From: Chrysomallon squamiferum
Lineage: Eukaryota > Mollusca > Gastropoda > Neomphalida > Peltospiridae
Direction: 5' to 3'
Assembly: GCA_012295275.1 (NCBI GenBank)
Contig: CM022677.1
Span: forward strand, 6,891,814 to 6,955,813
Length of the DNA stretch: 64,000 nt
In this document: piece by piece, positions 50,892 through 62,689 of the stretch
How the letters are laid out: every line of letters starts with the position of its first letter
Position numbering within the stretch: position 1 is the stretch's first letter
Program-made: the position numbers and the translations under genes
Notes under the pieces: model-generated
What the model was told of the DNA's origin: nothing
Database searches by the model: none
The model's input: only the letters and a program-made list of their open reading frames with translations

Positions 50892-51108
50892 ACTCTTGTT
50901 ATTGTAAAAAAAAAAACAAAGTTTAACTCATATTGGCTTTTGGCTTTTTGGCTTTTTAACCAAATGTACTTTTAACTTATGATCCTGCGGGTTTTGGCTT
51001 CGCCCGAAGGAACATTATCACCTTCGGGTCAAAAGTACATTTGGTTAAAAAGCCAAAAGCCAAAAGCCAATCATGGGGAACTTTTTTTTTTTTTTACAAT
51101 AACAAGAG
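50892..51108. repeat. Viral-telomere-like palindrome 2A
   Basis: A large imperfect palindrome whose arms begin CTCTTGTTATTGTAAAAAAA and end TTTTTTTACAATAACAAGAG. The inner stem has tandem GGCTTTTTGGCTTTTT and CCAAATGTACTTTTAAC, with complements on the right arm. The tip (about 50976-51028) carries GGCTTCGCCCGAAGG, a self-complementary motif able to form a cross-arm. A half copy is present in block 1. The position about 220 bases after NS fits a genome end. Confidence 0.7.
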
Positions 51109-51114
51109 TTTAGT

Positions 51115-51306
51115 TGTCAACCTAACTCTTGTGATTTGCAAAGATCCTCATTACTGGCTGTTGGCTTTTTGACCAAATGTACTTTAACTTATGCTCCTTC
51201 GGGTGAAGCCTAAGCACCTTCGGGTTAAAAGTACTTTTGGTCAAAAAGCCAAAAGCCAGTAATGAAGATCTTTGTTTGTTTTACAAATCACAAGAGTTAG
51301 GTTGAC
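51115..51306. repeat. Viral-telomere-like palindrome 2B
   Basis: An imperfect palindrome from GTCAACCTAACTCTTGTGAT to its complement ending GAGTTAGGTTGAC. It is closely similar to the palindrome at 45731-45928. The tip contains CCTTCGGGTGAAG and CACCTTCGGG. The arm of palindrome 2A runs into it through a shared T-run and ACAATAACAAGAG, so 2A and 2B are abutting related hairpins. Confidence 0.7.
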
Positions 51307-51401
51307 TATATATCACGTCTTGTCTTTCACTCCCCCCACCCTATATACTTTTTTTTATATTTTGAGATGACGTTATGTCAGTTATGTCACGTGACTATGC
51401 A

Positions 51402-51446
51402 GCTTCGGGTGTTAAAGTACATTTGGTAAAAAAGCCAAAAGCCAGT
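51402..51446 (+). repeat. Partial third palindrome arm
   Basis: GCTTCGGGTGTTAAAGTACA continuing TTTGGTAAAAAAGCCAAAAG matches the right arm and tip edge of the palindromes, but no left arm is present. It marks the apparent right edge of the viral locus. Confidence 0.6.
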
Positions 51447-52051
51447 CTGTTCAACTCTGTTATTTAAATAGGTCAGCTGATTCCATTTTATGTTTTAACG
51501 ATGTTTTATAGGGTACATTTTTACCAGAACTCTTGGTATTTATTTATTTTAAGTTTTGATTAGATTATTAAGTACAGTATTCTTTCAAAACAAAATTATT
51601 TAAAAATATAAAATTAAATTTAAAAAAAAAAGTATCTCCCTTAAACCAAACATTTTTTAATACGAAGTCTGTACTTTTATTTTAAGTCAGTAATAAAGGA
51701 TTTCTGACACTAAATCATTTTAAAAAAGTAACTTCTTTTACCACAGACTTGCCTGTACTTGGTGCTGTGTCTGGTGCAAACATTCAGTATACTGAATACA
51801 TTTGATCACATCTTTCATGAACAACATTGTAACTTTGAATCTAAATTCAGTATCACAATATTATAAATTCTTCAATAAGAACAGTCCATGATTCACACAA
51901 GTAATGTTTTTAAAATGTTATTTTATCCAGTTATTCAGTTCTTTATATTTACTGTGGAGATGTTTTATCTTCTGTTTACTTAGTTCAGTACAGTCAGAAA
52001 ACCTGAAGAACTTGGAGGCAAACTTGTCAAGTCATTTAGATTCAGTGGACA
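51447..52051. other. Host AT-rich DNA, probable 3' flank of the HAUS3-like gene
   Basis: No gene seen. On the minus strand this follows the stop codon at 52052-52054, so part is probably 3' untranslated region. Confidence 0.5.
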
Positions 52052-52775
52052 TCAGTTCTTGTTAATAGCTTTCTGTGGTGACTGAAACATAAAATATTAC
52101 ATTCAAACATTTTAACAAGACCCACTATAATTTTATATTTTATCATTTGAATCTGAAGAAATGTTTTCAACCAATAATAAGTACAGTTAATTTAACTGAA
52201 ATAAAATAAAGTTTAATTATATTTATTTAAACAGTCTTGTTGGACCTCTATTTTTCATTGTATATATATATATATATTTTCTTTCTTAAAGCAGTAACTT
52301 CCATTTTACTTTTAATTAAGTACATAAATTAATATATTTTATAAAAATTGACAACAAGTAAGATCAGTAATCTTTATGTGTTAATTTTTGAACATACATT
52401 TTCTAAAGTACAGTCCTTTTCTCCCAACTGCTGTATCAATGTCACATTTTGTCTTTTTCTTTGCATCTACAGATACCATTATTTAAAAAAAGAAAATTAT
52501 ATATAATAATAATATTAAAATATTCTCATATGACATTAAATGATTTATATTTTACAGTTTATAAAGTCTAGTTGTAAACTGAATTACCTGTCCATTATAC
52601 TCAGCATTTGATTAGAAAACATTGAACTCATATGAGTTTCTGAGTTTGTACAAATTTCTTTTAACACCACAAACTGGAGAAGTGATTCTTCTTCACTGAA
52701 TTGTACTACAAGCCTGGTCAAGTGGTCATCCTTGGCCTGATAGAACTTTTTCTGGTCAGCAAGGGCTTGTTTATC
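52052..52775 (-). CDS. C-terminal exons of a HAUS3-like augmin subunit gene
   Basis: Three minus-strand exons join in phase. 52588-52775 has a TTTTTACAG acceptor and GTAATT donor and begins DKQALADQKKFYQAKDDHLT. 52398-52458 contains LIQQLGEKDCTLEN and has donor GTATGT. 52052-52081 reads SPQKAINKN then a stop. The first exon has the pattern QKxFYQAxxxxLxxLVxQFS...LLQF, which resembles the middle coiled-coil region of HAUS3, a subunit of the augmin complex that recruits gamma-tubulin to spindle microtubules. That match is from memory of the family and is not searched. The predicted C-terminus is shorter than usual for HAUS3, so this may be a truncated copy, an alternative end or a pseudogene. 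Upstream exons were not found before the N gap. Confidence 0.42.
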
Positions 52776-53800
52776 CTGTAAAAATAATAAACAAAACTTA
52801 TCACTGATAAATAAAATTGATTTACTTAAAAACTATAACATTTATCATTGGAAAGGATAGCAAATTATTATTTAAAAGTTACCTGAAGTATTAAAAATTA
52901 CAACTGATTTAGTCATAATAAATACATTTTACATCATCATTAAGACATCTCTTGAAAATTATCTGCTTGTCTGTTATTTTTTTTTAAAATACAGAAGTTT
53001 ATAATTTTTAGTGTTCATAATCAGCAAGTTTCTTCAGTTTTGTGGCAAACATTATAATTAACAAGATTGTTCACCATAAATAAACAAAATAATATTTTGG
53101 AGGGACACAAAAGGAATTTACTTTATTTATCATGATACTTTTTTCTTGGATTTTAATAAAGAGTCCACTTTGCTTTTATCTTTTTTTAATCTTTTTTTTG
53201 CTAATTTCCAAAACATGGGTTATTGTACATAAGATTTTTGTTAATAATAACTTTTGTGTTTTACTTTCTTATGCAATATTAGTTTAATTATATCTTTGAA
53301 ACCTATAAAAAACAGCAGTTTCAAACCTTTGATCTGTAGAGAACATTCTACTCAGACAACATGGAGACAATGTGAGAATTCTGTCACGTGAACTGACATG
53401 ATCAACATCGTGGACAACATGGACTGCAGTGGAAGTTCAGTCATCTGTAAATATAACATAGAAGTATATTAAAACTTATAACATACATATATATGATTAA
53501 TAGTTTGTTAATTTTTTAATATACTAGTATTTTAATTGATGAAATGTTTTAATTACAACTAGTTTTAATAAATAAGAATCTGAAATGATCCCAGAGCTCA
53601 CTCTATCCTTGAAACATTACCGTTTCCCATTCCACACTCAGCTCCATTAATAATTTATCTTGTATTGTGTCTGTGCCGGTCTTAAACCACCATTAATTTC
53701 TCACAGGATTTTGGAATAATGTTTTAAAGAAATAAAACATTTTATAAATTGTTAAATTCTAAATGAAAATTAGGATTATGTGAAATACACAGATTTTATT
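52776..53800. other. AT-rich DNA upstream of the HAUS3-like exons
   Basis: A minus-strand open segment near 53350-53454 after a TTTACAG acceptor (MTELPLQSMLSTMLIMSVHV) ends in a stop. It is less AT-rich than its surroundings but is not convincingly an exon of the same gene. Otherwise nothing is seen. Confidence 0.4.
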
Positions 53801-54000
53801 NNNNNNNNNNNNNNNNNNNNNNNNNNNNNNNNNNNNNNNNNNNNNNNNNNNNNNNNNNNNNNNNNNNNNNNNNNNNNNNNNNNNNNNNNNNNNNNNNNNN
53901 NNNNNNNNNNNNNNNNNNNNNNNNNNNNNNNNNNNNNNNNNNNNNNNNNNNNNNNNNNNNNNNNNNNNNNNNNNNNNNNNNNNNNNNNNNNNNNNNNNNN
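53801..54000. other. Assembly gap (200 N)
   Basis: Exactly 200 unknown bases, the conventional size of a scaffold gap of unknown length. It abuts a purine-rich simple-sequence tract, which probably stopped the assembly. Confidence 0.99.
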
Positions 54001-55252
54001 GAGACAGAGAAGAAGAAGAGACAGAGAGAGAGAAGAGAGAGAGAGAGAGAGAAAGGGAGAAAGACTGAGAGACAGAGAGCAGAAGATACTTGAGAGAGAG
54101 AGAGACAAAGAGACCGATAGAGACAGTTAGAGAGAGAGACAGAGAGAAAAAGAGAGAGAAAGAGAGACAGAGACAGAGAGAGAGAGACAGAGAAAGACAG
54201 AGAATCAGAGAGAGAGACAGGCAGAGAAACTGAGAAAGAGAGAGAGAGAAAAAGAGAGGCAGAAAGAGAGACAGAGAGAAAGAAAGAGAGACAGAGACAG
54301 AGATACAGTGAGAGAAGGAGATAGAGAGAGAAAGAGAGTCAGAGGAAGAATGAGATAGAGCGAGAAAGAGAGAAAAAGAGAGACATGGACAGAGAGAGAG
54401 ACAGAAAGAAAGAGTAAGAGAGATAAAGAGCAGAGAGAGAAAGATTCAGAGAGAAACAGAGTAAGAAAGACAGAGACAGAGAGAAATACACAGAGATTGA
54501 AAGAGTGACAGAGACAGAGAGAGATAGACAGACAAAGACAGAGACTCAGAGAGACAGAGAAAGACAGCGTCAGAGATGCATAGAGAGAACAGAGACAGGC
54601 AGAGAAACTGAGAAAGAGAGAGACAGAGAGAAAAAGAGAGAGACAGAAAGAGAGACAGAGGAAAAGAGACACAGATACAGTGAGAGAAGGAGACAGAGAG
54701 AGACAGGGAAAGATACTGAGAGAGACAGAGAGACAGAGAAAGGAGACACACAGAGAGAGATAAACAGAGAGACAGAGCAAAAGATATTTGACAGAGAGAA
54801 AGGAGAGAGACGAGAGAGACAGACAAAGAGACAGAGACAGAGAGAAAAAGATAGTCAGAGAAAGAATGAGATAGAGCGAGAAAGAGAGAGAGACAGAGAG
54901 AGAGAGTCAGACAGAGAAAGAGAGAAGCAGAGAGTGAGAGTAAGAGAGATAAAAGAAAAAAGAGAGAGCAGAGAAGAAAGAGAGATAAAGAGAGAAACAG
55001 AGGAGAAAGACAGAGGCAAAAGATATACACAGAGATAGAAAGAGTGACAGAGAGAGAGAGACAGAGAAAACAGAGTCAGAGGTGCAGATAGAGAAACAGA
55101 CACAGAGAGAGACAGGGCAGAGAAACTGAGAAAGAGAGTGAGGCAGAAAGAGAGACAGAGAGACAGAGATAAGCGAGAAAAGGAGACAGAGACAGAGAGA
55201 GAAAGGGAAAGATACTGAGAGAGACAGAGAGACAGAGAGAGGAGAGGAGAGG

Positions 55253-55334
<82 letters not shown>

Positions 55335-55448
55335 AAGAGAAAGTGAGACAGGGACAGAGAGACAAAGAGAGACACAGAGAGAGTCGGAGAGATTCACACA
55401 GAGAGAGACAGAGCGAGAAAGACAGAGAAAGACAGAGAGAGAGAGATA
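54001..55448. repeat. 1.45-kb purine-rich GAGA/CAGA satellite-like tract
   Basis: Almost entirely purine on the plus strand, with regular C and T interruptions (GAGACAGAGAGAGA, AAAGAGAGACAGAG). It has irregular internal repetition: blocks such as GAGACAGGCAGAGAAACTGA recur at about 54216 and 54594. A pure GA run lies near 55258-55330. It gives long false ORFs in every frame (RE/RD-rich on one strand, SL/CL-rich on the other). Confidence 0.95.
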
Positions 55449-55517
55449 CATGATACAAATTATGAAATGAGTTGTTTATTGTAAAGTTCGTTCTCAAGAG
55501 AGTAGTACAGTAGATTC

Positions 55518-55754
55518 ATGGATAATAAGTTTACATACGAATTGTTTTTAAAACTTTTACTTGCGCCTTTAATTGCGTTTAGTCTCGTGATTACATACAT
55601 TGTATTGTCCCTAATTATTATCTGCAACACCTTTCTGGAGTGGGATCCAGGTTGTAACCGAGTTTGTGCATTTCAGAAGATTAAAGATCAGATATTTATA
55701 GCACACAGTCACACACACAGACATACACGCGCGCGCGCGTCACAACGCCACTAA
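55518..55754 (+). CDS. Short ORF with a predicted membrane segment, doubtful
   Basis: ATG at 55518 opens 78 codons. Residues of about 10-38 are strongly hydrophobic (FLKLLLAPLIAFSLVITYIV), followed by a two-cysteine segment, WDPGCNRVC. The C-terminal part is translated CA/GC simple sequence, so the coding part, if any, must end earlier or splice. AT-rich DNA produces hydrophobic ORFs by chance. No homologue recognised. Confidence 0.2.
   Translation: MDNKFTYELFLKLLLAPLIAFSLVITYIVLSLIIICNTFLEWDPGCNRVCAFQKIKDQIFIAHSHTHRHTRARASQRH
55726..55741. repeat. (CA)n to (CG)n alternating tract
   Basis: CACGCGCGCGCGTCAC follows a CA array. Uninterrupted CG alternation is rare in this AT-rich sequence and is a favourable Z-DNA sequence. 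Confidence 0.8.
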
Positions 55755-56536
55755 ATATTTGAAATACTGAAGACTGAAAAATCAAGCTACGTGTGTAAAG
55801 AAAGTTATGAATATTCAAAGTTGTAAGGCACGTCTCTTTTTTCTTTTTAATCATAATAAAATGCAGTAATAAAGTTCAAACGTTAATTATGTGAAATTAA
55901 TATTAAAATAATACTAATACTAATATTACTACTACTACTAAATACTAAATAAATAAATAAAATTGTGGTGGAGAAATGAAGGCAGCTGGAAGTAAAGGGA
56001 AAAACGGTGAAATCCTCCCAACTCGCGCAGGAAATGTTTTTTTCTGTTATACAGATTTGAATAACAACGTCCATTGCAATCTTTCTCTGTGAAGTATAAA
56101 TATATAATAAAAAGCCAAGACTAAAGAAAATAATAAATAAAATAAACGCGTAGAATGTTCTCGGTGTTGATCGCTAGATCATGTAGATCACACGCCAAAG
56201 TAGCACCAAATACTCTATTAATCATATACATTTAAAATCTAATATAACTGCAATTACTCTATACTTCTGCTGCTGCTACTACTACTATTTTAACTGCTCC
56301 TGCTATTAAGAAATTAAAAAGAAAAACATTCTGTTACTAATATTCAAATTGTTTGACGGTATGTAAAAAAATGCTAAGGGAAATAATTCAGTCAAGAAGA
56401 AACACCATATACAGCTTGAATCGCCTACCGTTTTCAATTTTGTATAATAACATAGATAAACCGTATACCCCCCGTTAAAGTTGATATTTTAACCATTATT
56501 TTAAATTTGTTTCTTTACCAAAAGAAAGGAAATATA

Positions 56537-56578
<42 letters not shown>

Positions 56579-57129
56579 AGAGAAGAAAATAAACAAATAG
56601 TAATAATAAAAATAGAAAATTAAAAAAATTAATAATTTCACCGTCTTACATGGTGTGTCATGTTATTGTTTTAATATTTTTGTTTTACTTTTTCTTTTTA
56701 ATAACGTTTACAGTTAAATTTGCAACATAAATTAAAAACGTGAAGACTAAGTGTATAATGTCTTCTAATAAAAATTATAATAAACTCAATTTTTTATTCT
56801 CTTATTTTATTTATCTTTAGTTACTATATTAGATAATCATTACTGTTTTTTTCTGTGTTCTTACTTACTTACTTACTTACTTTATTTATTTATTTATTTA
56901 TTTATTTATGTTTGTTTGTTTTACTTTTTTTATTTAATATTTTAATATAGGTTATTTCGTGTTGTTAGGAAACAAATCGTAAGATTCTCACAAATCCGTT
57001 AATATCTTTCTTTACGTACAATCACTTCGCTCTGTATATCCAATTTGATATAAATAAACCTCAATCATCTAAAATAAATACTGTTGAAATAAATAATCAA
57101 TTTTGTTGATTAAGTATTCCTTTTAGTTT
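55755..57129. other. AT-rich DNA, no gene seen
   Basis: It contains ATA and ACTT/TTTA arrays and one degenerate end motif, CTAAGGGAAATAATTC, at 56374-56389. No exon with convincing borders. Confidence 0.55.
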
Positions 57130-57735
57130 ATTATTTAGCAAAACAGAATAAAATATTAGTAAATGCTTGTAATCGAGTTAAAGCGAAAAACATTTATAAT
57201 CTAAGGGGAATAACTCGCGCAACGAGTCATGTCACAGAATTTATATGAAATTAATTTAAATTATACTTAGTATTTAATTCAGTACGATTATTCGTCTTTA
57301 TTTCTTAAACTATTTCTTTTTCTACTGCTACACTAGTACTTTTATTATTATTTTTAAAATAATTAAATAGTATCTCAAATACACCATAAACACATTTAAT
57401 ATAATTTCTTCATAATTTCTTTACTTATCCATTAAATGTTTTAAATGGGTTAAACATTTTAACAAGAGTCAGTTTAAATACACATTTTCTTTATCAATCT
57501 AGATGTTACAGGTTTTTCGTTGTTGTCTTTCAATTATTTGTTCTGCTATTGAGAAATGGTTACACTAATTGTTACTTCGCTTCATTGTTATAATTACTTA
57601 ATAACACTTAACTAAACAAATAGACACCTAGATTCGAAAATATATCATTATTATATTTTGTTATTGCTGTTAATGTTATTATTAATGGGCAACAGAGTTA
57701 TTTCCCTTAGACTACCTAGTCTATGAAATTGAGTA

Positions 57736-57741
<6 letters not shown>
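57130..57741 (+). repeat. Interspersed repeat with terminal inverted motif, copy 1
   Basis: This segment is highly similar to 58866-59543 in the same orientation, for example through CTAGATGTTACAGGTTTTTC and GCTATTGAGAAATGGTTACA. Within it CTAAGGGGAATAACTC (57201-57216) and GAGTTATTTCCCTTAG (57695-57710) form near-perfect inverted ends about 510 bases apart, as in a MITE. Similarity extends beyond these ends, so the later copying event involved a larger segment. No protein-coding capacity. Confidence 0.75.
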
Positions 57742-57778
<37 letters not shown>

Positions 57779-58865
57779 TGTTATTGTTATTATCATTGTT
57801 GTTATTATTATGATTATTATTATTATTATCTCTAATTGTTCATTTTTTCATATTAATATTACTTTACTAAAAATGTAATATTTCTTTATTCAGAGCAAAA
57901 TTAAGATAAAGAATTTAAATTTTTCACTAAAATATATATATTATTTGTATTAGAGAATAGAGATTTGGGTTTCACTATTCTAAGTTTGTATGTTTCATAC
58001 AGATTTCAGATACATGTAAATACTGTTTTTCAGCCGTTTCATATAGATAATTATTAAAATTTCAAAAATATAATGATTTCTAGAGCGTGATATCTAACAT
58101 CACTTCGGTTTAAAAGTTTAATTGTGTGTATGTTTGTTTGTGGGTGTGGCTGTGTGTGTGTGTGTGTGTGTGAGTGTGTGTGTGTTTCATCGATATATTT
58201 TGTTTGTTTATTTTTTGATATTATTGTTACGGTTGTTATTGTTATTATTATAGTACATAATTATTTTTATTATTTTTGTTATTTTTAATATTGTTGTTGT
58301 AGCTGTTGTTTTTACTGTTTTTTTACTTTTCTTTAGGTAAAATTATTAATTTAATTAGGAGAGAAAGAGAGAGACAAAAGATGAGAGAATGAGGGTGTGA
58401 TAGACAGACAGAAAAAGACAGACAGAAAGAGAAAGACAGAGAGACAATAGAAAGCGAATGAAAGAGTCTCAGAAAAAGAGTGTACACGAGTGAGAGAGTG
58501 TGTGAATGTAAAATGTAAAATGCGAGATACGTAGCGATATAAACAGGTTATGGCTGTTCTTACTTTTGAAAAAGGCGGTTTGACATTTTGTCAGTGACAC
58601 AGAAAACAGAGGAGCAGAATATGAATTCCCCGGGAACATAATGTACTGTATTTTAGTGACTAAATAATTCCCTATAGATTCCTGATATTTACAAAGTCTA
58701 GTTACTAACATTTTATTAAATGTATTTATTTCAAACTTAATGAAAACAACTAATTACCGATTGTTATTATTATTACTACTAATTATTGACTGTAATTAAC
58801 AAAAGTAAATGTTGCTTAAACAGATAGGTATTCAATTTTATTTATTAACAGATCATTATATTTTT
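57742..58865. other. Simple sequence between the two repeat copies
   Basis: It contains ATT arrays, a TG array (about 58150-58187) and a GA/CAGA-rich patch (58360-58500). No gene seen. The segment 58725-58840 resembles 61491-61590. Confidence 0.55.
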
Positions 58866-59543
58866 ATTATTTAACAAAACCTTCAAAATAAAATATTACT
58901 AAATGTTTATAACTGAGTTAAAGCGAAAACCATTCATCGTCTAAGGGGAATAACTCGGGCAACGAAAAATGTGTACATGTAATATATGAAATGAAGTTAA
59001 ATTATATCTAATATTTAATTGATCACGATTACTCGTTTTTATTTCTGAAACCGTTTTATTTTTTTTTCTATAATCGTCTGTTATGTGAATAATTCTCGTT
59101 TTTATATTTTATATTTATTTAGCTTCGCTGAATAATTAAACACTATATCTCCCATACACCATAAAAAATGTAATATAATTTTTTCTTAATTCCTTTACTT
59201 CTTTCTCCATTAACAGTTTTATATGCTGTAAAATTTTAAACAATAATCAGTTTAAATACACATTTTTCTTTATCAATCTAGATGTTACAGGTTTTTCGTT
59301 GTTGTCTTGCAATTATTTGTTCTGCTATTGAGAAATGGTTACATTAATTGTTACTTCGCTTCATTGTCATAACTACTTAATAGCACTTAACTAAACAAAT
59401 TAAATGAAAATATATCATCATTATTACTTTTTTATAGAGTTTTCATTTGTTAAAATTTGTTTTGTTGTATTAATTACGATGTATTATTAAAGGATAACAT
59501 AGTTATTTCCCTTAGACTACCTAGTCTATGAAATTGACTAATA
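58866..59543 (+). repeat. Interspersed repeat with terminal inverted motif, copy 2
   Basis: Direct duplicate of 57130-57741. Its inverted ends are CTAAGGGGAATAACTC at 58941-58956 and TAGTTATTTCCCTTAG at 59500-59515. Both copies continue past the right end with ACTACCTAGTCTATGAAATTG, so the duplication postdates the element insertion. Confidence 0.75.
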
Positions 59544-59906
59544 ATAATAATAATAATAATAACAAAATAATGTGTGTGTGTTGTCCTATTTATATCACTG
59601 TAATGTGTGTTAGTGTGTGTGTGTCTGTGTGTGTGCGTGTGCGTGTGTGTTAATATATATCAATATGCATACTATCTCTGTCACTGTGTGTGTGTTGTGT
59701 GAGAAAGAGAACAGGCCTCTTGTTCGTATCAGAAAGAAGCAGATAGACCGAGATCTGTAGACAGAAATTCACACAGAAACAAAAACAGTTTTAAATTCGT
59801 TTAATATATCACAACAAGCACTAAAAATAATTATATTTATATGTAATGTATGTGAAAATGTTATATTATGTTTTGAGAGGGAAATTGAATGTGTATGTAA
59901 ACATAA

Positions 59907-59910
<4 letters not shown>

Positions 59911-59998
<88 letters not shown>
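59911..59998. repeat. (CT)n microsatellite
   Basis: A perfect CT array of about 44 units. Confidence 0.97.
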
Positions 59999-59999
<1 letters not shown>

Positions 60000-62596
60000 A
60001 TAAATACATTTGCGTTGTAAAGTATCAAAATGGAAATTCGTAATTTACCAAGACCTTTTTACAGATTAAAATATTTAAATTATCAAAATTAAAATGCGTG
60101 CATGAATGAAAAAGATATACTTTCATTTGATGAAAAAAGTAATGTTGTTTTATTACTCTAAGCATTAAAAGATAAGTTGAAATACATTTTATTTGTTTAA
60201 ATAAAATAAACATAATATTAATAATAATAATGACATAATGATGATGATGATAAAAATACGTAGCATTAGTAATAGCAGTAGTAATAATATCATTGATCAT
60301 AATATCAATAATGATGATGACGATGATGATGATTATTATTATTTAATGGATAGTTAAGTTGAATGATCAGATACAGATGCAAAAGTTTAAGTTTAAATTA
60401 ACAGTTTGAATCAGTTCTTTGATAAAAAAAAATAGCACATACCTTTATTCTTCTTAAAATTTTGTTTGGTCAAGAAATGTGGTTAATTTCTGATTACTAA
60501 TCATACATCAGACCGCAAACACACACTCATACGCACACACACACACACACATATACACACACCCACCGATACACACAGGCATACACAGATACTCATAGAC
60601 ACCAGCAAATAATGCTTTATAAAATAAGTACGTAAAAAAAGCTTCATAATACAATGATTAGTCTTGCATCAAGCCAATCACAAACCTAAGAAGTGTGAAA
60701 CTTTACAATATAAATTTAAATTACAGTTTTCAAGAAATTAGAGAACAGTAAATTTAAACAAACATTTGTTTCTGCTTTACATTAATACATAAAACCATAA
60801 TATAATTTGTTTTTAACTTGAGAAAATAAAGTTCATTGTCTGCTACATAATCTGGAGCGAAAACGTTATATTGTAATCCTTAAGACATATATGCATACAA
60901 AATAAAATATAAACATAACTGAACCATAGAGTCAGTCCCTCCATGTCACATACCTAAAGGGTGATTTTGCTGAAATTTGATAGTTGGTTTTGACAACAAA
61001 ACTAGTCATAATCAGTTCATTCGGCCTTTTTACTTTGTAATCAGTGTGTCCAATGTGTGGAAATTGATCAGTAATTTGATAAGATTCCAAATCTCTTAGT
61101 ATAAGCTAAATTGTAGTAATATTTTGACCTTTTGAAGTCTATCACGTGCTCCAATGACTCCAATACACTATCATTAAAAATTCCTAGGTATAATCACTTT
61201 TGCAGTAAAATACACTTAAAGTGGACATACCTGGCCCATAGTGCCAATTCGATCTTTAATTCTATAATGCTGTTGGAAATGTGACATATATTCATTACTT
61301 TATTAAAGGGGTAGTTGTGATATAAATTGAGTGAGTGTATACAATTCATACAACAGCTCTAAAACTTGCAGTATGGCAGTAACTTTAAATTATCAAAATT
61401 ACAAAATACCAATGTAAATTAATGTGTGTATCTTTGTGTGAATGCATCTTAAAATCTACAGAATGCGATAACTCAGTTTCTGTTTAATTTATTTATTTCA
61501 AAACTTAATAAAAACAAATAATTGCCGGCTAATATTGATTGTAATTAATACAAATAAATTTGGCTTAAATTAGATAAATTTAATGAATATACATATATAT
61601 TAAATTATGTTTAAAGATAAATGTATGTGTGTATGTTTATATGTGCATGTGTATGTGTGTGTGTGTGTATGTGTGTGTGTGTGTGTGTATTATTTCTATC
61701 ATATATGTGTGTGTGTGCGTGTGTTTACTACCTATCACTATAGGTATGTTATGTGTATATGTATTAATGAAAATAGTTTATATTTGTATGCTTGTATATA
61801 TTGCAAAGTAGAAATGTGTCTGCTTCCCACTTCATAATGTTAAGAACGCTTTGAATTCTAGTATTCTAGTGTTTAAGAGCGGGAGGGAGAGAGATTGTTA
61901 TTTTTGTTGTTATTATTACTAGAAATAAAATTTGCTGTCTTAATGACTGATTTGCTATGTAATATTATTTACTTAAACAAATAGCGTCAGCCTCTATACA
62001 TGTGACCTATCTCTTATTTTTATTCATATAACTGATGTATTTGACTTATCACAAATACAAATGAACATTCAGAGGTCGCTGATAAAAAGTCAGATCTGAA
62101 GTAAACAGACTGAGTCTATTCATTTTTGTTACTTCAGATCAGTTCACAGTTTTGTGAACCCATGTTTATTTCTGACATTTTGCCTGCCATTCAGTTTCAT
62201 TTCATTTCTTTCTTTCTCTCTTTCTTTTTGTCTTTCTTTATTTCTTTGTTTGTTTTGCTCTTTCTTCTTCTTCTTCTTCTTGAATTTAATTGAATTACGC
62301 ATTCATAGAAATTGTAGTAGATGGTCAGTGGTCTGCATGGACAATACCCAGGAATGTAGTGATATTAGCAAAAACACTGTGAAAAAAATAATAAAAAGTC
62401 AATTTATTTCTGTTCATAGCAAGAATGAGTAAAACAAAAACGTTCCTATAATTTTGGCCTGTTGTTTCAAGCTTTATGTTTGTCTGCGATGCTGCTAATA
62501 TTTATTCTGGAAATTTTAAGGATAAAATCTTAAAAAGCCCCGGTAATTTACAACACAACTTCTGGAAATAGTGTACATGAGTGTACATGTGCTGAC
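59999..62596. other. AT-rich DNA, no gene seen
   Basis: It contains ATA/ATG, CA and TG arrays. The stretch 60900-61440 is of normal complexity but has no open frame or splice-bounded exon I can support. 61491-61590 resembles 58725-58840. Confidence 0.5.
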
Positions 62597-62689
62597 ATGG
62601 ATATTATGAAATCAAGTAAAGACGATGTGAATTTAGTGGAATTAATAACACAGACACTGTCATTCAGCCTTGTTCTGGAGATTTCTGTG
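62597..62689 (+). CDS. Possible plus-strand first or internal coding exon
   Basis: ATG at 62597 opens 31 codons (MDIMKSSKDDVNLVELITQT, then LSFSLVLEISV) ending exactly at a good donor, GTG|GTAAGA. The open frame extends a few codons upstream to a possible acceptor, GGAAATAG, near 62570. Composition is protein-like. The continuation was not found before the window ends. No family recognised. Confidence 0.3.

Noticed and set aside
53776-54130. Open frames running through the N gap
   Set aside because: They are open only because N has no stop codons.
54205-55497. Overlapping open frames of 175-200 codons in all frames (serine/leucine-rich on minus, arginine/glutamate-rich on plus)
   Set aside because: They are translations of the GAGA/CAGA tract and have no non-repetitive composition.
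62154-62432. 92-codon plus-strand frame with a hydrophobic start
   Set aside because: The first half is translated T/C-rich simple sequence. The second half has no supported splice border or stop context.
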